Made by a program: the position numbers and the translations under genes. This document shows positions 30,805-38,434 of a DNA stretch of 38,434 nt, one piece after another. The stretch covers positions 1 through 38,434 of the forward strand of contig SHYK01000009.1 of NCBI GenBank assembly GCA_009692845.1, written 5' to 3'. The stretch's first letter is position 1. Each line of letters begins with the position of its first letter. Origin of the DNA: Chloroflexota bacterium (GTDB lineage: Bacteria > Chloroflexota > UBA6077 > SHYK01). The notes beneath the pieces were generated by a model. It saw only the letters and a program-made list of their open reading frames with translations, did not search any database and was not told where the DNA came from.

Positions 30805-31740
30805 TCAGTGGGTGACGATCCGGGTCACTGTTGTGATCAGGGCGGGCAGTTGGCGGTCGAGGACCATAGCGGCGAAGAGAAGCGCCAGATAGAGGATCGA
30901 GTAGTGGAAGAGGTTGCCGGCGTCATGCCGAGTGCCGCTTCTTAGCAGGCGGGCGGCGCGATACAGGAAGCTGGCGCCGAGGGCTCCCGCGGCCAGAGCG
31001 TACAGGACGCCGAATGAGCCCAGTGGGGCAACCAGAAGGGTGAAGCCGACCAGGCCGATCGAGTACCAGACGATCTGGCGGCGAGTCTCCGTCTCGCCGC
31101 GAATCACCGGCAGCATGGGGACCTGAGCACGCTCGTATTCGTTCTTGATCAAGAGCGAAAGGGCCCAGAAATGCGGGGGGGTCCAGATGAAGATGGTGGC
31201 GAAGAGCAGATAGGCGAGGAGACTCAGTTCCCCGGTAACGGCCGCCCAGCCGACCAGCGGGGGCAGAGCGCCGGCAGCGCCGCCGATGACCACTCCGTGG
31301 ACGGAAGAGCGCTTGAGCCAGCCGGTGTAGACAAAGATGTAGAACAGCGCCCCAATCATCGTGAGCACCGCAGCCAGGACGTTAACCACCACCGCCAACA
31401 AAAGAAATGACCCAACCAGCAGAGTGACGCCGAAAGACAGGGCCTTGCGGGGGCTGATGTCGCCGGACGCTACAGGACGGGATGCAGTTCGTTGCATGAG
31501 TTGGTCGATATCGCGATCCATATAGTTGTTGATGGCGCTGGCCCCGCCTGCGCCGAGCGCCCCGCCGATCAGGGTGACCGCCAACAGGTAGAAGGGGGGC
31601 AATCCGTTCGCAGCGAGCAGCATTGCTCCGGCGGTGGTGATGAGCAGCAGGAGCATGATGCGAGGCTTGGTCAACCGTATATAGGTGGAGACAGTTTGGG
31701 CCCAACTCGGCTGGGTTCGAGCCACGGAAGCTTCGGTCAT
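30805..31740 (-). CDS. ctaB: protohaem IX farnesyltransferase (haem O synthase)
   Basis: A protein of 311 residues. It has the UbiA-superfamily prenyl-diphosphate motifs NNYMDRDIDQLMQRT and a second Asp-containing loop in 'VYTGWLKRSSVHGVVIGGAA', plus about eight helices, starting 'YIRLTKPRIMLLLLITTAGA'. The enzyme makes haem O from haem B for the A-type oxidase encoded alongside. The ATG at 31740 overlaps the TGA of ctaA (ATGA), showing translational coupling. The frame is open further upstream, but that part is inside ctaA. Confidence 0.96.
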   Translation of the reverse strand: MTEASVARTQPSWAQTVSTYIRLTKPRIMLLLLITTAGAMLLAANGLPPFYLLAVTLIGGALGAGGASAINNYMDRDIDQLMQRTASRPVASGDISPRKALSFGVTLLVGSFLLLAVVVNVLAAVLTMIGALFYIFVYTGWLKRSSVHGVVIGGAAGALPPLVGWAAVTGELSLLAYLLFATIFIWTPPHFWALSLLIKNEYERAQVPMLPVIRGETETRRQIVWYSIGLVGFTLLVAPLGSFGVLYALAAGALGASFLYRAARLLRSGTRHDAGNLFHYSILYLALLFAAMVLDRQLPALITTVTRIVTH

Positions 31741-32669
31741 GCCGCGACAGCCTTTGCCGCTGCCAAGCGGAGTGATTGGCTCATGGTCAGGCTCGTGGCA
31801 AAGAACCCAACGGCCGCCGCCCACACCGCAGCGGCGCCGGCCACGTGCAGCAACTGGAGCGAGGGAGGAAAACCGACACTCGCTCCCATGGCCCCGACGC
31901 TACTCTGGATCAGAATCAGAGCCAGCGCGGCTGCGCTCCAGCGGCTCAGGGGGCCCGATGGGTCGAGAGCACGGGCTCGACGGAACGCCATGGCCACATG
32001 AATCGTCACGAGCAGGGCCAGAAGGCGATGGAGTAGCTGAATCCCGACCACGTGGGTGAGTGGGTCTGGCCACACCTGGCTGTTGCAGAGGGGAAAGCCA
32101 ATGCAGGCTAGACTGGCGCCGCTGCCGCGAACCAGGGCTCCAACGATTTCCAGCAGAAAGACGCCCGAGAGCGCGCCGATGGCAGCGGACCGGGGATCCC
32201 GAAGGAGCAGAGAAGGGAGTACTTGGCCGACCATCGGAGGGATATAGACGGCCTGAAATACCAGGAGGCCCAGAAGTATGAGTGCGAGAGTCAGGTGAGC
32301 GGCCACGATCGGGGCAGGAAGTGCAAGTGCTACCGTGAAGGCTCCAAGCAGGATCTGGGCCAGCAGGACTACGGGAATCGCGACGGTGACCAAGCGGGAC
32401 AGGCGGGGAGGCTGGGAGCGGAGGATCAGGCTCGAGGCAATCAGGGCAAGGATGGTTGTGATCCCGGCCGCTAAGCGGTGGCTGTATTCGATGGTGGAGG
32501 CCAGATCAGCGGCTGGGAAGGGCTGGCCATGGCAAAGGGGCCAGTCGGGGCAGCCCAGTCCAGAGCCGCTGGCACGCACCAGCCCGCCAACCACGATCAG
32601 CAGGTAAGCGGCGATAGCCGCTAAGACGGCAGCGTTGTGCGCGCGTCCTGCACCCACGGGGTCGATCAC
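31737..32669 (-). CDS. ctaA: haem A synthase (CtaA/COX15)
   Basis: A protein of 310 residues with eight membrane segments in two similar halves. Each half has a His pair: 'TIEYSHRLAAGITT' and 'VAAHLTLALILLG' in the first, 'GIQLLHRLLALLVT' and 'LQLLHVAGAAAVWAA' in the second. The conserved Cys pair loop 'SGSGLGCPDWPLCHGQ' follows the first helix and is mirrored by 'SGASLACIGFPLCNSQ'. It oxidises the haem O methyl to the formyl of haem A. It begins with ATG 32669, divergent from ctaC, and overlaps ctaB. Confidence 0.95.
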   Translation of the reverse strand: MIDPVGAGRAHNAAVLAAIAAYLLIVVGGLVRASGSGLGCPDWPLCHGQPFPAADLASTIEYSHRLAAGITTILALIASSLILRSQPPRLSRLVTVAIPVVLLAQILLGAFTVALALPAPIVAAHLTLALILLGLLVFQAVYIPPMVGQVLPSLLLRDPRSAAIGALSGVFLLEIVGALVRGSGASLACIGFPLCNSQVWPDPLTHVVGIQLLHRLLALLVTIHVAMAFRRARALDPSGPLSRWSAAALALILIQSSVGAMGASVGFPPSLQLLHVAGAAAVWAAAVGFFATSLTMSQSLRLAAAKAVAA

Positions 32670-33152
32670 TGGGTCGGAGCCGATGACAACGTCCTAATCA
32701 AACCGAAGCAGTGCTACGGCGAGGGGGAGCGGTTGGAAGGCGAAAAAAGGATCGGCGCTCGGCATCGGAACATTATAAGGAGAGGGAAGAGGCGGTCCTT
32801 TTGAGGAGCCTCAGGATGAACGGGGGGTTGCGGTCCTTCGAGAGCCTCAGGATGAACGGGGATTGAGGTTCGGGGATTGAGGTTCGTATCGACCGAGTCG
32901 CGGTGAGGGAGGCGGCTGGGGCACCGGGAAGCATCGCTGGCTCGCAGATCGTGACAGTGGCGACTATATACGTCCGACCGATGAGCTTTATCAAGGATTC
33001 GGGCTCGTAGCTCGCGTTGCGTTCCTACAGTTCCGGCGGCTATCATGCGCAGGCCGCAATGCAGCCCGAGGCTGCCCCTGCGCCAGCGGCCTGCGCCGCT
33101 GAGCCGAATCCCTCCACACACTTCCCTAATCGGCGATGACCCTGGGAGGATT
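32670..33152. other. divergent gap between ctaA and ctaC
   Basis: About 480 bases that should contain the promoters of both oxidase operons, plus a REP-like repeat cluster (listed separately). An open minus-strand frame here reads mainly as repeat and low complexity and is not counted as a gene. Upstream of ctaC the ribosome site GGGAGG is clear (33143-33148). Confidence 0.5.
32792..32886. repeat. REP-like repeat cluster in the ctaA-ctaC gap
   Basis: Two copies of a unit GCGGTCCTT(C/TT)GAG(G)AGCC followed by TCAGGATGAACGGGG lie at 32792-32827 and 32830-32861. A 14-bp tandem GATTGAGGTTCGGG repeat runs at about 32860-32886. The first type is the dispersed 'CCTCAGGATGAACGG' intergenic repeat found in many bacterial genomes. 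Its location in a divergent promoter gap could affect transcription or mRNA ends. Confidence 0.65.
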
Positions 33153-34205
33153 ATGGCGACCCTGCGTCAAAAACCTGGAACCATCGTTCTGCTTGCCCTG
33201 GCGTTGGCCGCCAGCGGCTGCACCCAGTGGGCGGACCCGAGTCTACCCGAGACCACCGTGTTTCCGGTCTCCGATTCCGGCGGATACATCCAGGATCTCT
33301 ACAGCCTGATCTTCTGGATGGCCCTGGTCGTCTTCATCGGGGTCGAAGGTTTTTTCCTTTATGCCATCGTGCGATACCGCCGAAGGGCAGGCGACAATCG
33401 AATTCCAGCGCAGGTCCACGGTAATCTGCGGTTGGAGATTGCCTGGACCGTCCTTCCGTCTATTGTGCTCCTGGTTATCACCGTCCCCACGATCAAGACG
33501 ATCTTTTTGCAAGATACGGTTCCGACTGCTTCGGCGGCCGGTGGTAGCCCACTCACCGTCGAGGTCACCGGGCACCAGTGGTTCTGGGAGTTCCGCTACC
33601 CGGAGCTGGGGGCCAAAGTGATGACCGCGAATGAGGTCCACATTCCGGTGGGCCGCACGGCCCTCTTCGAATTGCGCTCGGCGGATGTCATCCATAGTTT
33701 CTGGATCCCGAAGATGGGTGGAAAGATGGACGCCGTGCCGACCCGGGTGAACTTCATGTGGTTCACGCCGCAAGAGACCGGCGAGTTTTATGGCCAATGC
33801 GTGGAGTTCTGCGGCATCCAGCATGCCGACATGCGGATTCGTCTGTTTGTGGACAGTCCGAGCGCCTTCCAAGCCTGGGCAACCCGGCAGGCAGAAGACG
33901 CGGCATCGCCTACCGGCGCGCAGGCCCGCGATGGCGCGGCGATCTTCCAACGGAGCGCTTGCCCGGCCTGTCATACAATCCGGGGAACGGCGGCGCGGGG
34001 TACGACTGGTCCGGACCTCACCCATGTTGGCGGGCGCGCGACGATCGCCGCTGGGATGCTCCCGAACAACTACGAGAATTTGATTCGCTGGGTGAGCGAT
34101 CCTCAGGGAGTCAAAATAGGCAGCAAGATGCGGTATCCGAATGACGTGGGGCCCTCGCCCACCGAAGCGGCGCTTCTGGCGGCCTATCTGCAAAGTCTCC
34201 AATGA
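33153..34205 (+). CDS. ctaC: cytochrome c oxidase subunit II with fused cytochrome c domain
   Basis: A protein of 350 residues from the ATG at 33153, five bases after GGAGG. A signal with lipobox (LALAASGC, Cys23) suggests lipid anchoring. Two membrane helices follow ('LYSLIFWMALVVFIGVEGFF'). The CuA domain is complete: 'VEVTGHQWFWEFRYPELGAK', the first His in 'DVIHSFWIPKMGGKMDAVPT', and the ligand set C/E/C/H/M in 'YGQCVEFCGIQHADM'. The C-terminus has a c-type haem domain with CPACH near 270 and a possible Met ligand in 'GSKMRYPND'. This caa3-type design lets it take electrons through its own cytochrome c. It is first in the operon ctaCDEFG. Confidence 0.96.
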   Translation: MATLRQKPGTIVLLALALAASGCTQWADPSLPETTVFPVSDSGGYIQDLYSLIFWMALVVFIGVEGFFLYAIVRYRRRAGDNRIPAQVHGNLRLEIAWTVLPSIVLLVITVPTIKTIFLQDTVPTASAAGGSPLTVEVTGHQWFWEFRYPELGAKVMTANEVHIPVGRTALFELRSADVIHSFWIPKMGGKMDAVPTRVNFMWFTPQETGEFYGQCVEFCGIQHADMRIRLFVDSPSAFQAWATRQAEDAASPTGAQARDGAAIFQRSACPACHTIRGTAARGTTGPDLTHVGGRATIAAGMLPNNYENLIRWVSDPQGVKIGSKMRYPNDVGPSPTEAALLAAYLQSLQ

Positions 34206-34256
34206 CCGCGGTCAGCTGCCAGAAACCGCGGGCTCACTAGAGGAGGCAAACAAAAT

Positions 34257-36131
34257 ATGGCTACTTTGACCGCTCCGGTCGCAGAACGGGGCCTGCTGGC
34301 CCGGCCGATTGAGCCAACCGGTGTTTGGAGCTGGCTCACTACAGTTGATGCCAAACGAATCGGCATTCTGTACGGCGTTACCGCCTTCATATTCTTCTTG
34401 ATCGGCGGCACCGAGGCGCTGGTCATGCGGACTCAACTCGCCGTACCGGATAGCCGGCTAGTAGGCCCGGGCATCTTCAACGCGATGTTCACGATGCACG
34501 GCACCACGATGATCTTCCTGGTGGTCATGCCGTTGTCAGTAGCGTTCTTCAACTACATCGTGCCGCTGCAGATCGGCGCGCGAGACGTGGCGTTTCCGCG
34601 GCTCAATGCATTCAGCTACTGGGTGTTCCTGTCCGGCGCTGTCCTGATGCACCTTAGCTTTGTGATTGGGCAGGTGCCGGATACCGGATGGTTCTCGTAC
34701 GCGAACCTGACCGAGCGCGCCTACAGCCCGTCAGCGGGCGTGGATTTCTGGGTAGTTGGTCTGCAGGTGCTGGGGATCGCCTCGTTGGCGGGGGCGTTCA
34801 ATTTCCTGGTCACGATCATTAACCTGCGAGCGCCCGGGCTCTCGCTGATGCGAATGCCGCTCTTCACCTGGACGACGTTCATTACTTCGATCCTGATGGT
34901 CCTGGCCTTCCCGGTGATCACGGTGGCGCTGGTCGAGTTGATGTTTGACCGGCTGTTCGGCACGAACTTCTTCAACACCGCCCAGGGAGCGGATCCGATT
35001 CTCTGGCAGCACCTCTTCTGGGTCTTTGGCCATCCGGAGGTTTACATCCTGATCTTGCCGGCCATGGGGGTCGTCTCAGACGTCCTCCCGGTCTTCAGCC
35101 GTAAGCCGCTGTTTGGCTATCCGTTCATGGTCTACGCGGTGGCCAGCATCGCTTTCCTTTCGTTCACGGTGTGGGCGCACCACATGTTCACGACCGGATT
35201 GGGCCCAATCGCAACCTCCTTCTTTACAGCCAGCACGATGCTCATCGCGGTGCCGACTGGCATCAAGGTCTTCAATTGGATCTCGACCGTGTATGGCGGA
35301 TCCATCAGCCTGAAAACGCCGGCCCTGTTCGCGCTGGGCTTCATTGCGATGTTCACGATCGGGGGCTTGAGCGGGGTGATGCACGCGTCGCCACCGGTCG
35401 ACACCCAGCACCAGGACACCTACTTCGTCGTCGCGCATTTCCACTATGTGCTGTTCGGCGGCTCAATCTTCGGGCTGTTCTCGGGGATCTATTTCTGGTT
35501 CCCCAAGATCACCGGCCGAATGCTGGACGAGAAGATTGGCACGCTGCATTTCTGGCTGATGCTGATCGGCTTCAATCTGACCTTCGGACCTATGCATTTC
35601 CTGGGTGTGGACGGGATGCCACGGCGCATCTTCACCTACCCGGCTGAGATGGGCTGGGGCACCTGGAACCTGGTGGCGACCATCGGGGCCTACATCATCG
35701 GGCTGTCGATTCTGGTTTTCATCGTCAATGTGTTCAAGAGCCTTAGGAGTGGGGACCGAGCGGGGGCCGATCCGTGGGATGGACGGACGCTGGAATGGAC
35801 GACTTCGAGCCCGCCGCCTCACTACAACTTCGCGGAGATCCCAGTGGTGCATGCCCGGGACGATTTCTGGGTGCAAAAGTATCCGGATCTGGCCGGCGGT
35901 CATGGTGGTGAAATTATCGCCTCGGCCCCGGTTGCGGTGGCAGCCGCGGTTGGGCATGACGAGCACGTGTACGTTCACCTGCCCGACCCATCCTACTGGC
36001 CACTCATCACGGCTTCCGGGATCTTCGTAGCGGGCTTCGGCCTCCTGTTCTTCATGCTGTTACTCCCAGTTGGTTTGTTCGTCGTCTTGTTTGGCACGGT
36101 TGGCTGGTCCACGGAGCCGGTCAACGGCTGA
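34257..36131 (+). CDS. ctaD: cytochrome c oxidase subunit I (A1-type)
   Basis: A protein of 624 residues, the catalytic core that reduces O2 and pumps protons. It has the low-spin haem a His in 'FTMHGTTMIF' and the D-channel Asp/Asn region 'GARDVAFPRLNAFSYW'. The proton-gate Glu and His-Tyr pair are in 'VFGHPEVYILILP', and the CuB histidines in 'VWAHHMFTTG'. The K-channel is 'ASTMLIAVPTGIKVFNW', and the haem a3/a His set is in 'QHQDTYFVVAHFHYVLFGG'. It is longer than many CtaD: about 60-70 extra residues add a His-rich loop and two more helices ('WPLITASGIFVAGFGLLFFM'). The ribosome site AGAGGAGG is strong. It follows ctaC by 51 bases. Confidence 0.97.
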   Translation: MATLTAPVAERGLLARPIEPTGVWSWLTTVDAKRIGILYGVTAFIFFLIGGTEALVMRTQLAVPDSRLVGPGIFNAMFTMHGTTMIFLVVMPLSVAFFNYIVPLQIGARDVAFPRLNAFSYWVFLSGAVLMHLSFVIGQVPDTGWFSYANLTERAYSPSAGVDFWVVGLQVLGIASLAGAFNFLVTIINLRAPGLSLMRMPLFTWTTFITSILMVLAFPVITVALVELMFDRLFGTNFFNTAQGADPILWQHLFWVFGHPEVYILILPAMGVVSDVLPVFSRKPLFGYPFMVYAVASIAFLSFTVWAHHMFTTGLGPIATSFFTASTMLIAVPTGIKVFNWISTVYGGSISLKTPALFALGFIAMFTIGGLSGVMHASPPVDTQHQDTYFVVAHFHYVLFGGSIFGLFSGIYFWFPKITGRMLDEKIGTLHFWLMLIGFNLTFGPMHFLGVDGMPRRIFTYPAEMGWGTWNLVATIGAYIIGLSILVFIVNVFKSLRSGDRAGADPWDGRTLEWTTSSPPPHYNFAEIPVVHARDDFWVQKYPDLAGGHGGEIIASAPVAVAAAVGHDEHVYVHLPDPSYWPLITASGIFVAGFGLLFFMLLLPVGLFVVLFGTVGWSTEPVNG

Positions 36132-36165
36132 TATGAAAATTTCCATGACGACGGAGGCATAAGGT

Positions 36166-36765
36166 TTGGAACACACGGCGGTGCTGCCTGCTGAGGCGCA
36201 TGAGACCACCACCGGGCTCAATCACCGCAAGGTGCTCATGTGGGCTTTCCTGGGTTCAGACTGCATGCTTTTCGGGTCGTTGATTGGGACGTACCTGGTG
36301 TATCGGGGCCGCTACCTAGCTGGGCCCAAGCCGACCGACGTTTTCGACATCCCGTATACATCGGTGAGCGCCCTGGCGCTTCTCATGAGTAGCCTGGCGA
36401 TGGTACTGGCGCTGGCGGCAATCCAGCGGGGGGACATCCGCCGCCTGAAGATCTGGCTGCTGTGCGTGGCCGGGCTCGGGTTGGTGTTCATCGGCGGCCA
36501 GGTGTACGAGTTCACCTCCTTCGGAGAGGAGGGGCTCAATCTAGCCGTAAGCACATTTGGGACGACGTTCTTCGTGTTGACTGGCTTCCACGGCACGCAC
36601 GTCACCTTTGGTATCGTGTGGCTGCTGATGATCTGGATCATGGCCAAGAGAGGGCAGATGACCCAGGCGCGCAGCCTCGACGTCGAGATCGCCGGCCTGT
36701 ACTGGCATTTCGTTGACATCGTGTGGATCATCATTTTCACCGTCGTGTACCTCATCCCGGTTTGA
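36166..36765 (+). CDS. ctaE: cytochrome c oxidase subunit III
   Basis: A protein of 199 residues with five membrane segments. It has the conserved 'GSDCMLFGSLIGTYLVYRGR' first segment and the 'FHGTHVTFGIVWLLMIWI' and 'YWHFVDIVWIIIFTVVYL' signatures of the CtaE family, which stabilises the proton pathway of subunit I. It starts with TTG, with GGAGG eight bases upstream. It is the short, five-helix form. Confidence 0.95.
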   Translation: MEHTAVLPAEAHETTTGLNHRKVLMWAFLGSDCMLFGSLIGTYLVYRGRYLAGPKPTDVFDIPYTSVSALALLMSSLAMVLALAAIQRGDIRRLKIWLLCVAGLGLVFIGGQVYEFTSFGEEGLNLAVSTFGTTFFVLTGFHGTHVTFGIVWLLMIWIMAKRGQMTQARSLDVEIAGLYWHFVDIVWIIIFTVVYLIPV

Positions 36766-36811
36766 TATGCATCGGGATGCCTGAACGAGCTCCCGGAAGA
36801 GGTCGAAGCAA

Positions 36812-37132
36812 ATGAGCGCGCAGGCCCCAACCCATACCAATGAGCATTCGCATCCGGGCCCCAACGAATACATCAAGATCGCGGCGGTTCTGGGCGCTAT
36901 CACCGTCGTCGAGGTGGCGATCTACTATATTCCCGCGCTGCGCCCGGTCATCATGCCGCTCTTGATCGTCCTGTCGGCGACCAAGTTCGCGATGGTCGCG
37001 GGCTTCTATATGCACCTAAAGTTCGATCACCGGATCTTCACGAGCATGTTCGTCGTCGGGCTGGTCGCGGCGGCGTTCATGATCGTGGCGTTTATCGTAC
37101 TCTTTCACTTCCTCCGAGCACCGCTGGCTTAG
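36812..37132 (+). CDS. ctaF: cytochrome c oxidase subunit IV
   Basis: A protein of 106 residues with three membrane segments: 'YIKIAAVLGAITVVEVAIYY', 'MPLLIVLSATKFAMVAGFYM' and 'SMFVVGLVAAAFMIVAFIVL'. It also has the family motif 'KFAMVAGFYMHLKFD' of prokaryotic COX4 (CtaF). It is a small non-catalytic subunit. It starts with ATG after GAAGAGG. It lies between ctaE and ctaG in the operon, as in Bacillus-type clusters. Confidence 0.9.
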   Translation: MSAQAPTHTNEHSHPGPNEYIKIAAVLGAITVVEVAIYYIPALRPVIMPLLIVLSATKFAMVAGFYMHLKFDHRIFTSMFVVGLVAAAFMIVAFIVLFHFLRAPLA

Positions 37133-37144
37133 CCGGACAGCGCC

Positions 37145-37170
37145 CGTCGACAAGCTCAGGACAGGCTCTT
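37145..37170. repeat. short dispersed repeat piece
   Basis: CGTCGACAAGCTCAGGACAG, followed by GCTCTT, is a fragment of the dispersed 'TCGACAAGCTCAGGACAGG' intergenic repeat. It lies between ctaF and ctaG and is distantly related to the units at 32792. Confidence 0.5.
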
Positions 37171-37258
37171 GGGGCAAGCTCGAGCTTCTCGGCCGAACGC
37201 AACTCATACTGGGCCGTCGATTAGGACCCTAGCCGGCGATGTTCTCGCCAGGAGCCCG

Positions 37259-38083
37259 ATGTCTGCCTGGGACCAGCTCGCCGCTTTCTGGCTGACTCAA
37301 TGGGACGTGCACCCGGACCGATCGCTGCTGTTGGCCGGGATCGGCCTGGCTTACGTGGTTGGGCTGGGGCTGCGCGGGCGACTGGCGCATGAGCGGGTGG
37401 GCACCCAGCCGGTTTGGTTCTTGCTCGGACTGGGGCTGCTGGCGCTGGCGGTTCAGTCGCCGCTGCATCACCTGGCGGATCGGTACCTGTTCAGCGCCCA
37501 CATGGTGCAGCACCTGCTGCTCACGTTGGTGGTTCCGCCTCTGTTCTTGATGGGGACCCCGGGCTGGCTGGTGCGGCCGCTGTTCGATCCACCGTGGTTC
37601 GGGGCACCGTTGATCCGACGGTTCGGCAAGAGCCCGGCGTATACGGTGAGCGCCTTCGTCGTTTTCAACCTGCTCTTCTCGTTCATCCATCTCCCAACTT
37701 TGTATGACGCGGCGTTTAGCAATGAGCTTGTCCATTTCACGGCGCACGCCGTCTTTCTGGTCACTGGGCTGTGGACGTGGATGCCGCTTTTGAGTCCGAT
37801 ACCGGAGGTGCTGCCGCGCCTCCCGCTACCTGGGCAGATGCTCTACTGTTTTTTTCAAACGATCCCCAGCACATTGGTCGGGTCGCTGGTGACGTTATCG
37901 GATGGAGTCGTTTACCAGCATTACGGGGTGGGGCCGCTGCAGCTGGGAGTGGATCCGCTGGCCGATCAGCAGGTAGGTGGCCTACTGATGTGGGTGGTGG
38001 GGGGCACGTTCTTCCTGCTGCTCATGACGGTGCTGTTCTTCATTTGGGCGGATCGGGAGCAGAAAGCTGAGCCGGGCGGCTAA
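37259..38083 (+). CDS. ctaG: CtaG-family (caa3_CtaG) oxidase assembly protein
   Basis: A protein of 274 residues with seven membrane segments. The motif order 'LALAVQSPLHHLADRYLFSA', then 'HMVQHLLLTLVVPPLFLMGT', is the PF09678 signature with multiple histidines that may bind copper. The second half has 'LVHFTAHAVFLVTGLWTWMP'. Bacterial CtaG of this type (as in B. subtilis) is needed for caa3 oxidase assembly and is unrelated to the periplasmic Cox11-type CtaG. The ATG at 37259 has AGGAG five bases upstream; the frame is open further up to 37169. It is last in the ctaCDEFG run. Confidence 0.92.
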   Translation: MSAWDQLAAFWLTQWDVHPDRSLLLAGIGLAYVVGLGLRGRLAHERVGTQPVWFLLGLGLLALAVQSPLHHLADRYLFSAHMVQHLLLTLVVPPLFLMGTPGWLVRPLFDPPWFGAPLIRRFGKSPAYTVSAFVVFNLLFSFIHLPTLYDAAFSNELVHFTAHAVFLVTGLWTWMPLLSPIPEVLPRLPLPGQMLYCFFQTIPSTLVGSLVTLSDGVVYQHYGVGPLQLGVDPLADQQVGGLLMWVVGGTFFLLLMTVLFFIWADREQKAEPGG

Positions 38084-38096
38084 TGGAGTCGGTCTG

Positions 38097-38126
38097 CCCC
38101 CTCGCGCAGCGCAATGGGAGAGGGGG
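38097..38126. terminator. hairpin between ctaG and the small membrane gene
   Basis: CCCCCTC (38097-38103) pairs perfectly with GAGGGGG (38120-38126) around a 16-base loop. There is no T-tract. It lies 14 bases after the ctaG stop and between convergent genes, so a terminator role is plausible. It may also be one of the CCCTC-rich dispersed repeats. Confidence 0.4.
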
Positions 38127-38135
38127 GTAAGGCGG

Positions 38136-38321
38136 TCAGCCCGGGGAGGAGCGATCGAAGATGAAGCCGGCGGCCGTGATGCCGACGGTCAGCAAGAGGG
38201 CGATCCCGACGGCGGCATCCTTGCTGAACTGGTGGAGCGTCCAGCCAACAAAGAGCGCGATGGCGACCACCAGGGGCATGACAGTGAGTGGAAGCAATAA
38301 AGCGAAGCTCATTCGTTGCAC
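38136..38321 (-). CDS. small two-helix membrane protein, 61 aa
   Basis: The product has two hydrophobic segments (FALLLPLTVMPLVVAIALFV and AAVGIALLLTVGITAAGFIF) joined by a short polar turn with Lys/Asp (HQFSKDAA). A GTG at 38321 is six bases after GAGGGC; an ATG three codons on is possible. No family is recognised. Its convergent position at the end of the oxidase operon and its hydrophobic character suggest a membrane accessory role, without proof. Confidence 0.55.
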   Translation of the reverse strand: MQRMSFALLLPLTVMPLVVAIALFVGWTLHQFSKDAAVGIALLLTVGITAAGFIFDRSSPG

Positions 38322-38434
38322 AGCTTTGCCCTCGTTCGTTCGTGTGGGATTGCGGCAGTTTACCGTGAGGTGCGGCGGCTGGGCAACTTCGCCGGACTTA
38401 GGAGTTGGCCAACATTGGCCGTCGCCGCCAGACT

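Noticed and set aside
32714-33121. Minus-strand frame of 135 codons between ctaA and ctaC
   Set aside because: Most of it is translated REP-like repeat and low-complexity sequence, with no ribosome site or family resemblance.

Overview
This is a high-GC (by eye about 60-65%), gene-dense bacterial chromosome window. It has three single tRNA genes, a leucyl-tRNA synthetase, and a complete A1-type cytochrome c oxidase locus with its haem A pathway. Several features point to Chloroflexota: the style of the protein-kinase relic, a DUF3090 protein, a GT39-type membrane protein, a MacAB-type exporter with HtrA, and caa3-type cta genes. No ribosomal RNA or marker tree is available here, so the phylum is an inference.

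Positions 1-5,300 are the least ordinary part. Two intact membrane-protein genes (a MATE exporter and a VTT/TVP38-type protein) and one lipoprotein gene sit among broken fragments. The fragments are two separate 5' ends of paralogous FAD-binding flavoprotein genes, each joined out of frame to unrelated sequence, a frameshifted C-terminus of an ABC exporter, part of a BNR-type beta-propeller, and a DUF499 ATPase tail. This decayed stretch ends on the 3' side of a tRNA-Arg(CCU), a classic integration position. Positions 5,300-11,300 continue the pattern: a phosphoesterase N-terminal relic, a Uma2 nuclease C-terminal relic, a secreted repeat protein whose signal peptide is cut off by an in-frame TGA, and a dead Ser/Thr kinase. 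Intact genes here encode a CAP-domain protein, a flavin split-barrel protein, an AEC transporter and a secreted hypothetical protein.

Positions 11,300-19,150 hold an MFS transporter, leuS, tRNA-Ala, panD and a large GT-C glycosyltransferase. The glycosyltransferase carries an in-frame palindromic repeat element inside its coding sequence. Next comes an apparently interrupted short gene. Positions 19,600-25,250 form an envelope export and quality-control block, all on the minus strand apart from one small membrane protein: HlyD-type adaptor, MacB-type ATPase, MacB/FtsX-type permease and an HtrA protease. A DUF3090 protein follows, then two oligopeptide-type ABC permeases that end at a perfect 48-bp palindrome and have no binding protein or ATPases nearby.

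Positions 28,450-38,434 are devoted to one-carbon metabolism and respiration. A ZTP (pfl) riboswitch precedes glyA, followed by a receiver-like protein and a DUF420 membrane protein. Then come ctaB and ctaA (minus strand, ATGA overlap) and, divergently, ctaC-ctaD-ctaE-ctaF-ctaG. Together these could build a haem-A oxidase with a cytochrome-c-fused subunit II. Short dispersed REP-like repeats occur in several intergenic gaps. I found no CRISPR array, no intact insertion sequence, and no clear, intact, previously undescribed multi-gene system. The most unusual signals are the chimeric gene fragments, the in-frame stops and the intragenic repeat.
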